A program made the translations under genes and the position numbers. This document shows, piece by piece, positions 52,500 to 62,385 of a stretch of 64,000 nt of DNA. Each line of letters starts with the position of its first letter. Position 1 is the first letter of the stretch. The DNA is taken from NCBI GenBank assembly GCA_030686995.1, contig CM060704.1, forward strand, positions 121,064,042-121,128,041, in the 5' to 3' direction. This DNA comes from Artemisia argyi. Lineage: Eukaryota; Streptophyta; Magnoliopsida; Asterales; Asteraceae. Below the pieces are notes generated by a model, which searched no databases, had not been told where the DNA came from, and saw nothing but the letters and a program-made list of their open reading frames with translations.

Positions 52500-54090
52500 T
52501 GTGTTTTGAATCACACTATAGTCACTAAAACCAATATTTTCTTCTGCAACAAAGCTTGCTCCTCTATGTACTCCTTGTTTATTGCGAAGTTGGTTTTGCT
52601 GCATTAAAAATGTTAATGAAATAATTAACAAGCTTTCAATAATATTTATACATAAACTCAAAAGAAATTGATGTCAAACTGTTTATCATTTTTTCAATCT
52701 CGTCTAGCTTTATCTGATATTCTTTAATCTTCTCATCATAATAATCAAACTTTTGTGCCACAGCCGGAGGTATTTCATAATCCATGTTTGCTTGTGGCTG
52801 TATAACCGGGGGTGCGACCGGATGCCCTTGGAAATACGCATTACTGTGACGCCACCACTCGGATAATTCCTCGTACTCATCCGGTGTAAGCCTAGGCAAC
52901 GGTGTTCTTACCTTTAATAAAACATAGAAAATACACATGACATTAAAAAATTAAAACAATATTAAATTCATAATAGTTGAAAAAAATTGAATATCTCAAA
53001 CTCACCCTCAATTGGTCGTCCAAAAACTTGTCAATACTTTCTCTAACGACCACTTTATTATAACTCCATGCAACGGACCGGGGATGCAACACTTGATGAT
53101 GACGGAAAAAATAAGGGCTAGCACCCCTGGGGAACATCTCCAATATCCAAATCTAAAAAAAAAAATTAAAAAAAATAAAAATAAAAAAGTTAATTCGTTA
53201 AAATAACCACAATTATATGTATACATGAACTGTATAAATAGATTAATGGCATACCTTAAAAGCCCATAGAAATCCATTCAACGTGTACTTAGGAGGTTTA
53301 GTAGGGTCCCTGTCGGCGGAAAAGTGCTTATCCCTACGCTTAAATACTGCATCTCGAAGATGATTGTACAATGTTGGCCATACATACGACCCCCACGGAA
53401 AGACATTCCACATATCTAAATCCTCAACTAGCCTAAAGAAAAATCCGTCTACTATATTCTCATGCTCAGTACCTTCCAACACCAACATCAAAACAGCTAA
53501 CAAACAAAGTCGAACCCCATCTTTGTCGCTCAACTTTTTAAATACGTCTTTGTTTATCATTGCTAACAAGGTTCTAACGTATATAGGTTTGGAATCAATA
53601 GTAGAAGGGAACACACGTCTCCTAAATAAGTTAGCACCTTCCATATATGCCTCCCTAAAATCAACCCCAAACCTTAAACCCGTGACTAGACAAAATTCCT
53701 CCCTACCAAACTGAATTTCAACCTCACCTAAACGATCAAGAGTACATACACGATATCTTAGTGGAACTGTGTTTGTGTCTCCCTCTTGGCAAGCAACTTG
53801 GTGGCATAAAAAATAGTGTACTAACACCCCGCTCTCTTGCATATTCGGAATGTCTAAAATCCAACCAAAACATGTTTCTCTAAACATTTTTTCCTTAGGG
53901 GTGTTCAATATCAGTTTTCTAATGTCCTGAATTAAAGACAACCTACTCCTACATGTCACTTGCGCAGGATAATCCTAAAATAACCAAAAAACATAACAAA
54001 TATATATTTACAAAACATATACGTAACAAATAAACAATAATTATAATGACAAAAAAAATTATATTTCAGTATTACCGGATATTCCGCCAT
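50720..54090 (-). CDS. DUF1985-Ulp1 (C48 cysteine protease) gene, about ten exons
   Basis: The proposed exons (minus strand) are 54090-54076, 53974-53255, 53152-53006, 52911-~52660, 52598-52497, 52393-52178, 52088-51813, 51712-51530, 51443-51249 and 51154-50720. The introns are GT-AG and in phase 0 except for the joint of exons 4 and 5, where no in-phase donor is visible. Exon 2 is a DUF1985 domain (YFLCHQVACQ, FCLVTGLRFGVDF). The last exon is the Ulp1 catalytic region: NHWVTAIIDLYDSKLLVLNS (His and Asp) and PQQGNSSDCGVITCW (Gln and nucleophile Cys). The product of about 845 residues would cleave SUMO-like conjugates. DUF1985-Ulp1 fusions are known MULE cargo in plants. Exon 7 holds a direct repeat LPVDDADED. 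Confidence 0.78.
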
Positions 54091-54099
54091 TATGACAAA

Positions 54100-54400
54100 C
54101 TACTCAACTACAACAGCCACTAACACAAGAAGACCACCAGCAACAACTACAGCACCACCCCACCAACACAACAAGACCACCAGCAACAACCACACCACCA
54201 CTACAGACCACTACCACAGACCACTATACCACCACTGCACCAGCAACAAATGTTAAACCACAACTCCACACCACCAAGAATACTGCACCACCACTGAACC
54301 ACCACTGCACCACCACTGAACCACCACTGCACCACCAATAATACACCACCAGTAACAACCAAACAACACCAAAACTAAAACTAACACAATAACAATAAAC
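54100..54400. repeat. CAC/ACC-rich low-complexity tract
   Basis: Interspersed ACCACC, CACCAGCAACAACC and CCACCACTGCACC units over 300 bp upstream of the Ulp1 gene start. It is probably 5' untranslated or promoter DNA of that gene. Confidence 0.8.
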
Positions 54401-54544
54401 GGAAGTTTTTTTTTTCTAGGTTATGTGTATCTTCATACACGACATGCACAAATATATCCTTCAAATTCTTCATCCGTCCCATCCATGCTATTTTTCCGGT
54501 CAATACATTCATTCCCAATGCAAATGCTCCTTCCCCATGCAAAT

Positions 54545-54619
54545 GCTCCTTCCCCATGCAAAATTTAATGGTGTCGCGTACGGATTAACGGGTCTCGCGT
54601 ACAACTGTACGCGACATGC

Positions 54620-54694
<75 letters not shown>

Positions 54695-54826
54695 GCCCGA
54701 GCTAGCTTCTTGACACGTGTCCTCCCCTGGTGTCGCGTATGGATTTAAGGGGAATGCTGGGGTACTTTTGAAAACGGCGGATACATGGGGTATTTTGTGA
54801 CATACCCCTCCGTGCAGGGGTATGTC
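54545..54826. repeat. Right TIR of the large MULE
   Basis: Inverted copy of the left TIR from TTCCCCATGCAAAATTTAAT to the end GGGGTATGTC at 54826. A (TA)n tract (54622-54690) replaces the A run of the left TIR. The outer ~140 bp differ from the left TIR at about one position. Confidence 0.9.
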
Positions 54827-55883
54827 AGTAATTTTGGATGATTGGAATATTGATATTTTGGGCCGCCTTGCTATCTATAAAAGGAGTACGGAAATTTATA
54901 AAATAACTGCATAGTAAAAATACACCCATTCCCTACTATACCTAAACTCTATTTAATTTGTCTCACACATAAACATGGAAGATTTGATATTCAATTCATT
55001 GATGTCCAATTAATCGTTCGATCTTGTTTGATTCCTTACTACGTACGTACTGTTGTAGTTTATTTTCATGGATCTAGAATTCATGAACAATCTTTTTGTA
55101 AAATTTCTACCTATTTCATTTTCTAAACACCAAAATTGTTAACACTTAAATCCATGCAATCATGCTATACTTGGATGATATATCTTCTTGAAGTTTAAAT
55201 CGGTGCACCCTTCTTTTTGTGTGTCGATTGACACCTGGATAAATAATTTTTCTATATGTAATTCTTCAAAATTATATTCATTGATCCACCGATAGTTATT
55301 TTTTTTTTATTTAATTTTTTTAATATATATAGCTTAACTGTTTTAAAATCAATCTAGCTAGATGCTCGAAAGTAATATACAAGAAAAAAGAGAAAAATTA
55401 AAGGTGCAAGGGTTTAAAGGACTTTCAATTCTAATCTTTCTAAGTCTTCTAGAGATCTACATAAAAAAAAGTGCATCACATGTTAACATTAAGGTTCTTA
55501 ATAGTTTACATATCATCTATGATCTTTGTCATAGCTTTTAGTTTTTCATCTATGTGCTCATTTCCACTAAAGAAAATTTTGGACGAGAAAAATCAAAAGA
55601 AGAACAAAAGGACTAGGGAATGACTAAAAGGGTTTGTGACCAATCACAAATCTTTATCAATCCATCTATCCAAGTGGGCCATTGGATCACTGCTTTACGA
55701 TTCGCCTTTTTGCATAAGAAATGTAATGACCACAATTTTACGAAACTACCCTTAGGGCATCACTAAAGGCATAGTAGGATCATGGATTCATGGACTATAC
55801 GTGTACAAACATTTGTGTTATATATCTGACCATGCATTTGTATCTCAAGTGTTTTGAATTATAATGTACTAAAATTGTTTTTA
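54827..55883. other. Spacer between two MULEs, no gene
   Basis: AT-rich DNA without ORFs of note. Nothing that I can identify as a repeat or promoter. Confidence 0.55.
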
Positions 55884-57508
55884 GGGTAAATTGCAAAAAT
55901 GGTCCTTAACGTTTCATAAAATTGCAAAAACGGGACCGAGACAAAAAGTAGCGCAAAAAAGCCACCCACGTTCCACATTTTCGCAAAATCGCCACTGAGA
56001 GCCCTTTTCCGTTAATTTTCCCGTTAAGTGCCACGTATTTGAGGGTAGTATCGTCATTTCACGGTTCCCGCCTAAAACAATATTAGACCCACCGAACAAG
56101 CACATTAATCCCCTGATCCAAACACTCCCTTGCCCAAAGTCAATCGCATTTTTTGCCCTAAAGTTTCCAATTACGATTTCTGTACCGGGAAAAATTGAAG
56201 AAGATGGTTAGTTTATTTGGGAAAAACCGCGAACGATCGTCTCCGATCCCTAATCTTCAACAACTTACAGTATGTTTTAGGCATTGTTAATTGTATCGAT
56301 TTTTTTATCTGCAGTGATATGTGATTGTAATGAACAGTACGAATAGGATGTGGATTATACATTAAGTTGATTTTTCATGTTGTTAGTGTGTGTGTTGATG
56401 TTTATTGTTTGCATACAACATCAAAGCCGACCTACTTCACTCTGAAAGTAACCCACGGTGGAAAATTTACGCCACTACCAGGAAGGATGTATGTTGATCC
56501 AGTTATTTCGTGGTATGATTGTGTGGATTATGACTTGTTTGGCTTTTACGCCTTTGAAGAGTTGGTAGCTGACATAGGTGTGAAAGGTGGGGTTACAGGC
56601 TATTATTATAGGATACCAGGCGAGACGTTGGATGTTGGGTTGTACCCGTTGGAGTCTGATGAGCATGTGATGGATATGTTGGATTTGATTCCAACGCATA
56701 GAGAGATTGAGGTGTATGTTGAGTTGAAACGCAGAAGACCCAAAAGAGGACGAAAATGTAAAATAACGGATGAAGTACGGGTGGAGCCTTCAAATGATCC
56801 TACCATCGATCCAGAACAAGCTGAGACTTCAATTGATGGTACCAATGGTCAATCACCTGTGCCTATGATTGCTGGTCAAGAACAACAAGCTGAAGATAAT
56901 GTTGGTGTGGGAGACGATTTGATTACAGACACTCCTTCTGTGCAACCACATGTAAGCCGAGTTGTTGGTGACACAGACACTCATGATGCGCAACAACCTG
57001 TAAGTGGCGTTGATGGCCCAGAACAAGTTGATGGCCCAGAACAAGTTGAGCAACAATCTCAACATACAGATGGGGACTTGTACCAGTTTGCCAGTCCTGG
57101 AGATAATGTTGGTGTGGGAGACAACTTGATTACAGACATGGTTGCAGAACTTGACCAGAGTGAGGATGTGGTTTTAGAGCTCAACAAAAATTATGTTGAT
57201 TTAGAAGAAGTAGTGGAAAAGGATGATGTGGAAAGGGATGATGTTGAAATCGATGATGTTGAAAGGGATGATGTGGGCACCTCAACACAGCAGGTAAACG
57301 AGGAAGAACATGTTGTACATGTGTCTGAGTTTGAAGATGAAGAGGATGATGTGACAGCCCCTATTGAGCCACAAGTGGAAATGACGGACTTTAAGTTTGA
57401 TTTTGATCCCCACTTTGAGAATGTAGCAAAGTTAGCTGATGAGTGTATGGCGGATTATACGGATCATGATAGTGGCTATAACTTTGATGATGATTTTCAT
57501 AGTGATGA
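55884..57508 (+). mobile_element. 5' end of a second MULE, cut by the Gypsy LTR
   Basis: Begins GGGTAAATTGCAAAAATGG, a common plant MULE terminus, and continues with GTCC...CAAAAACGGGACC units. It contains the first coding region of a MULE-associated protein (56400-57508), which is truncated where the long-LTR Gypsy element inserted at 57509. The remainder of the MULE should lie beyond that element, outside the window. The left target duplication cannot be verified without the right end. Confidence 0.65.
56400..57508 (+). pseudogene. PB1-like N-terminal domain of a MULE protein, truncated by an LTR
   Basis: It opens with YFTLKVTHGGKFTPLPGRMY, followed by WYDCVDYDLFGFYAFEELV, LYPLESDEHVMDML and REIEVYVELKRR. 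This is the PB1-like domain typical of plant MULE transposase-type proteins, with a basic tail (KRRRPKRGRKCK). A long acidic linker with repeats of DNVGVGD and of ERDDVE/VERDDV units follows. The visible frame begins at a TTG (56367), so the real start is probably an upstream exon. The frame runs on for 24 codons inside the LTR, then stops. The DNA-binding and DDE domains are missing from this window. Confidence 0.75.
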
Positions 57509-60500
57509 TGTCACACCCTCGCCGAAGGCGGAAACACGAGGTGTAACGAAATCGATATACATCACCAAAGAGAAATAAGACAATACCATAATTTACATTA
57601 AGGAAAAATATAACATTACAACGTTGTTATTGCCGACTTTGGCAAATAAAAGACATAAGTTTGATTCCCAAAAGATGGTATTTTAATACATAATGAAAAG
57701 AAGTAACATGTGAAAACTTCATTATGCAAGACCTTGCTGACAAGCTTACTGACGATCACCTGAAATGCATGAGAGAAAACGGTCAACTATAAAAATAGTT
57801 GGTGAGTATAAACGTTTTATTTAATATGAGAAACCATAAGAGAAAGTTCACAAGCCAAAGGCGTTGTCAAGTATTATGTCTTGTAGTCAAGCACCCGCGG
57901 TCATAATAAATCACAATATAAGCACCACCTATATAATAATGTATGCCATGCAAAGCCCCTAATTAAATAATATGCGTCCCGTAACATGGTGGACGAGAGG
58001 TTGGCCGACCTCTAATAGCGCTATCCATACTACTAATAGGCGTCGAACAATGCGAATGTACGAACAGTACATCATACAACTATTATATAAGATTAAGAAC
58101 GCTCCAAACATGGGAGACTTAGCACGCTCCACCAATAAGGTGAGACTTTAGGGTTAAGAACGCTCCACCAATAATGGCGAGACTTTGCACGCTCCACCAA
58201 AAATGGCGAGACTTTAGGTCATAGCACGTACAGTACATTATGTTCAAAAGTTCAAGTTGAGTTCAATAGTTCAAAACAAGTTATAAGGTCAAGACAATTC
58301 AAAAGAGTTCATAATAATCAAAGGGTTCAAAACAATGTTCAAAGAGTTCAATTAATAATTCATGCATCCACCCCAAAGCGATTAAAATAGTTAGAAAAAG
58401 GGTTCGTGAATACTCACCTGATATAAGCGATATGATAACAAAAAGGTATGAACTAAAGTAAGGCGCGCACTCTATCCGCAACCTAAATGAATGATATGAT
58501 CTACTTTAGATCATGAAATGAAGAAAGGAATGTACATGCACATGTTCCCTATACCACTCTACTCTTTGTAAAAACACTTGTGTTATCAAAATATATAATC
58601 CAAGAATTTGGAAAAATATTGCTATTAGAAAATATAATAAGCTAGTTGTAATATATATATACTTATATATATATCGTATGTTTCCATGTTAGTGTTGAAA
58701 TACTCGGGTTGTAATCTTTGAAATGATGAAAACATACTCGTGATAACTAATACTACATTAGTTATAAAGCTTGGTACTTAATATTACTTCTAGCTTGAAA
58801 ATGTACTTCGTAGTTTTTGCGCCAAAATTTAATAAAAGCTGTCAAATATAAAGTGGTTTTAGCCGATATTCAAACGTGTATATCTTTGTCGTTACTTGTC
58901 CGTTTTACTTGTTCTTTATGTCCACGGTTACGTCTTAGTATGTAGTAATATATTTTGGAAAGCTCGGCTCCTCCGGGTTACGTCTAAAGCCTCTTTTTGA
59001 CCGACGAAAAACGTCCAACAGCAACTAATTTCCAGAAAATACTTTTCGTCAACAATCTTGCAAAAATCATAACTCCTTCGTTATAGACTCTTTTTAATCC
59101 GTTCTTTCGCCTACGGATTCGTTTTTGAAAGTATTTTCTAAAAATTTTGCCAAAGTTTCCTTGGTGTTTACTGATTTTCCAGATTTTTACAAAACGGGAC
59201 AGCATGTCTAAAATAGGTTCCAAATCAAGTTTTCAAGGTTAAAAACTAATTTCTACCATCACCAAACCTCTTGTAATCACCACATGACTAATCTAATCTT
59301 ACCATACACCTTCTTAGGGTGCCATGGACTCCTAACCAAGTTATTAGAGCAAGGGGATTCATAACCAAAAAGTTAGGGTTTGTATGTTTCTTTTTAGCCA
59401 AAATAAAGTGTGGTATAGCTACTTGTACATGGTTTTTAGCATGATACTTATGTAATACATGTAAAAATAGGATGATCCATGAAAAAATAAAGATGAAAAC
59501 TTACTTGATAAAATGAGATGATTATAGGATGATTATGCTTGATGTTCTTGTGTTTTTGTTGCTTGATTCTTGATTAGGCTTGTAAAATGAACAAGTTTAG
59601 TGTTTTAGCTTTTGAAAAACCATGGATGGATCATGGATTTTATGTTGGGTCGTGGGTTATGATGGGGAGGAAGAAGATGAGAAACTTTTTGATCTTACTA
59701 AAAAGTGTGATTATGATTTTGTGATTTTGGTAAAGTATACATTTTAGAGGTTTATTAGTATAATACTTAGGAATCAATGCACATGGTTAAAGGGTGTGGT
59801 CTTGGGCCGGTTTTGGGTGTGAAAAGGAGTAGCCAAAACGGTTTTGATCACTTAGAAAATATAGTGTAGCGTTAAGTGTTATTACACGTTAGTCGTTAAA
59901 ATCGGGTACCGGTTTTAATAGCAATAAACGTTCACGAAGTTAACCGGGATGAAATAAAAGTCATAATAATGTTAAAAACATATTAAAAATATGTTGGGTA
60001 CATTTACTGAGTGATCGGGTGATTATTGTTTAGTTTTCACGAAAACCGTCGTTATATTCATACGCGTACGTTCTAAATAAAAATAAATTTCCAAAATACT
60101 GGGTAACTGAATGTTATAACTTTTATAATATTAAAATGGATATAAAAATATGTCGGGACCATCGTGGGAATATTTAGATATATTCGTCGTGTATAAACCG
60201 GGTGTTAACGTTTAATTATAAATACTTATACGTAAAACGTTAAATATACTAAATATATTAATTTGAGAATCCTAAGAGTGGTATAGCATGTAAATGACAT
60301 TATGATGATATGCAGACTATTCTAGTCCGTATGAGAGGTCCTTACTGATAATGCACGTGAATAGTGGAATTTCTTCCGGAATGAATAGTGTTCTGTGAAT
60401 AGTAAAATTTTCAAATGTTTCTCAGAATATCAAACGGACATCAAAAACGATGAATAGTAAAATAATGAATAGTGTTTTGATGAATAGTAATCGATGAATA

Positions 60501-60559
60501 GTGAATTTCCAAAGTTGAAAAAAAATAAACGTAGACGTGGAAAATATCGGGTTGTTACA
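57509..60559 (-). repeat. 3' LTR of the long-LTR Gypsy element, 3051 bp
   Basis: Minus-strand ends TGTAACAACCCG and GGGTGTGACA. Three to four imperfect units of GCTCCACCAATAATGGCGAGACTTT lie at 58084-58215. Near its minus-strand start (60360-60510) is an array of the ACTATTCA word. The purine-rich GGTTGGTAGAA precedes TGTAACA. It has no coding signal; the 60-codon ORF at 58299-58481 is repeated only because the LTR is. Confidence 0.9.
60360..60515 (-). repeat. ACTATTCA word array at the start of the LTR
   Basis: On the plus strand GAATAGT appears eight times within 155 bp (GTGAATAGT and ATGAATAGT variants). On the element strand these are ACTATTCAT/ACTATTCAC words directly after the LTR start. 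The position suggests a U3 promoter-proximal array. Confidence 0.75.
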
Positions 60560-60750
60560 TTCTACCAACCTTAAAAGGAATCTCGTCCTCGAGATTCAAT
60601 TCATCCATTCTATAGGTGTATGTGCTCGCTGTTAAATTTGATGAAGCAACTAAGGTCGAAAACGCTAGGTCTCGGATTATATCAATGTCGTGAACTTGGT
60701 AAGAAATAAAAATAAGTTATGCACTCAAGATTAAGAAGTAAGGAGGTTGT

Positions 60751-61896
60751 TCAAAAGAATGTACCCGACATGTTGTCCTGATTTTGTGGGGTTAAATGAT
60801 TCCCTAGGAAGTAAGCTCGGCCACGTGCAGGGGGAATTTCAATATTCTGATCTTGAGGGCCTTCAACTGCCAACGCCAGATTCGGACGATTCTGTCCTTG
60901 GTTAGGAGTTCTTTTCAACTTTGGACAGGTATTCCTGAGATGATCCAAACTTCCACACTCGTAACATGCTGGCCTTGGTCCTTGGTTCACAGTCCTGTTT
61001 GAGCAATTTCGCATGAAGTGACCCGACTGTCCGCATTTGGTGCATCTTGGGCAGTCTCCTGAGTGGTGGTAGTTACATCGAGTACACATAGGATGTGAAC
61101 CGGCATATCTTCTGGGCCCTTGAGTTGTTGCTCCGTAGTTTCCCATTACTCGTTGTCTCTTGTCCTGTTGGTCTTGATCACGGCTTCTTTGCTGATCTTC
61201 CTGTCTCTTTCGTCCTCCATCGTTTCCTTTCGTTAGTCCACCAGACCTGATCACATCATTTGTCAAGCGGTATGCCATGCCCACAGCAGCTTGCAGAGTG
61301 GTTGGGTTTGATGAAGTGACATCCCTCCTGATTTCAGGAATCAACCCCCAAACATATCGATCAATCAGCTTTTCCACAGTGGAGACCATATGAGGAACCA
61401 TCTTAGTTAGCTCATGGAAACGGGCCGTGTACTTGTCAACTTCTACTCCTACCATCAAGTGGTTCCAAAATTCCACTTCCAGCTTCTCCACTTCATCTTT
61501 TCTGCAGTACTCGTCAGTTAGTAGTTTCTTAAATGCTTTCCAAGATAATCCATTTGCAGCCTCTCTTCCTTGAGTCTGTAGCTGGTTGTTCCACCAAGTC
61601 AATGCTCGACCTTGAAGCAGACCCGCAGAGAACTCAACCTTATCTCCTTCAGCACATTTAGTGATGCTGAGTTTCGACTCAACATTCTCAAACCATGATA
61701 GCAGTCCAATGGCACCCTCAGTGCCATAAAATTCCATTGGTTTGCACGTCATGAAAGTCTTATAGTTGCATCCCTGACCGTTGTTCGAGGCACCTGCTCC
61801 ATTATTAGTCCGTCCAGCATCAATGTGCGCAACAATCTGAGTGAGGAGGTCTGCTAATCCAGCAGCAGTGTCATTCGGAGGGTTTATTGCGGCCAT
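60751..61896 (-). CDS. Gypsy (Tekay/Del-like) Gag protein
   Basis: 382 codons from the ATG at 61896 ([18 protein letters not shown]), chosen over the upstream ATG at 61983 because it starts the conserved Gag N-terminus. The capsid region has [36 protein letters not shown] and [15 protein letters not shown], followed by [11 protein letters not shown] basic stretch comes next, then a three-part zinc region: [26 protein letters not shown] and [14 protein letters not shown], which bind RNA. The C-terminus ends where protease would begin; there is no protease, reverse transcriptase, RNase H or integrase. The ORF is intact, so Gag could still assemble, but replication needs pol in trans. Confidence 0.88.
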   Translation of the reverse strand: MAAINPPNDTAAGLADLLTQIVAHIDAGRTNNGAGASNNGQGCNYKTFMTCKPMEFYGTEGAIGLLSWFENVESKLSITKCAEGDKVEFSAGLLQGRALTWWNNQLQTQGREAANGLSWKAFKKLLTDEYCRKDEVEKLEVEFWNHLMVGVEVDKYTARFHELTKMVPHMVSTVEKLIDRYVWGLIPEIRRDVTSSNPTTLQAAVGMAYRLTNDVIRSGGLTKGNDGGRKRQEDQQRSRDQDQQDKRQRVMGNYGATTQGPRRYAGSHPMCTRCNYHHSGDCPRCTKCGQSGHFMRNCSNRTVNQGPRPACYECGSLDHLRNTCPKLKRTPNQGQNRPNLALAVEGPQDQNIEIPPARGRAYFLGNHLTPQNQDNMSGTFF

Positions 61897-62366
61897 GTCT
61901 CTGCGATAGACAAAAATAGTTGGTTGAGTGAGCGACACATGAAAGATGACGGAGGATGTACGGTACAATAACAGTCGTGACATGGAGATCGCAAAATGAT
62001 GGAAACAAAGGCATGCTTAATCTAATGGGGCATAAGGTAGCAAGGAGAAAGTATATACATGAAGGCATATATAAGGTACGGTAACAGAAACTGAAACCTA
62101 TAAACAGGTTATGCATACCCACCCGACCAATGCAACTTCAGGTGACCAGACTCTCTAGACCCGACCAAACATGATCTTCGACTACTACTCCCTTCATCGC
62201 ATGATTCTTCCTGAATTATACATAGGTGATCAGGCTATGCATACTTGAGGATTAATAATGCAATGCTAAGACTAGTCGACTCGTATCATTTTTGGTATTT
62301 AAGAAAAATGTTACTTTGGTTATAGTTGCGATTTTTATTTTAGAAAAATCGGCATTCTCTATAACC

Positions 62367-62385
62367 TCTGGCTCTGATGCCAATC
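62367..62385 (-). other. Primer binding site of the long-LTR Gypsy element
   Basis: On the minus strand the LTR end GGTGTGACA is followed by GATTGGCATCAGAGCCAGAG. TGGCATCAGAGCC matches the initiator-Met tRNA primer site with one change (TGGTATCAGAGCC). Confidence 0.85.

Larger units (their letters stand above)
43080..54826. mobile_element. 11.7-kb Mutator-like element with multiple cargo genes
   Basis: The TIRs start GACATACCCCTGCACGG and, inverted, end at 54826. The first ~140 bp of the two ends differ by about one base. Inside are a MuDR-type transposase gene (broken), a DUF1985-Ulp1 gene, an HROB-like OB-fold ORF, a two-domain PB1-like gene, a stand-alone transposase N-terminal domain, and two unknown ORFs. 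MULEs carrying Ulp1-type proteases (Kaonashi/CUMULE-like) are known in plants; the OB-fold cargo is not something I associate with them. The near-identical TIRs indicate a recent insertion. A 9-bp target duplication is not obvious from the flanks. The transposase lacks part of its catalytic domain, so the element itself looks non-autonomous. Confidence 0.88.

Noticed and set aside
43080..54835. A 9-bp target duplication around the large MULE
   Set aside because: The flanks GTAGCCATT and GTAATTTTG share too few positions to be called a duplication.
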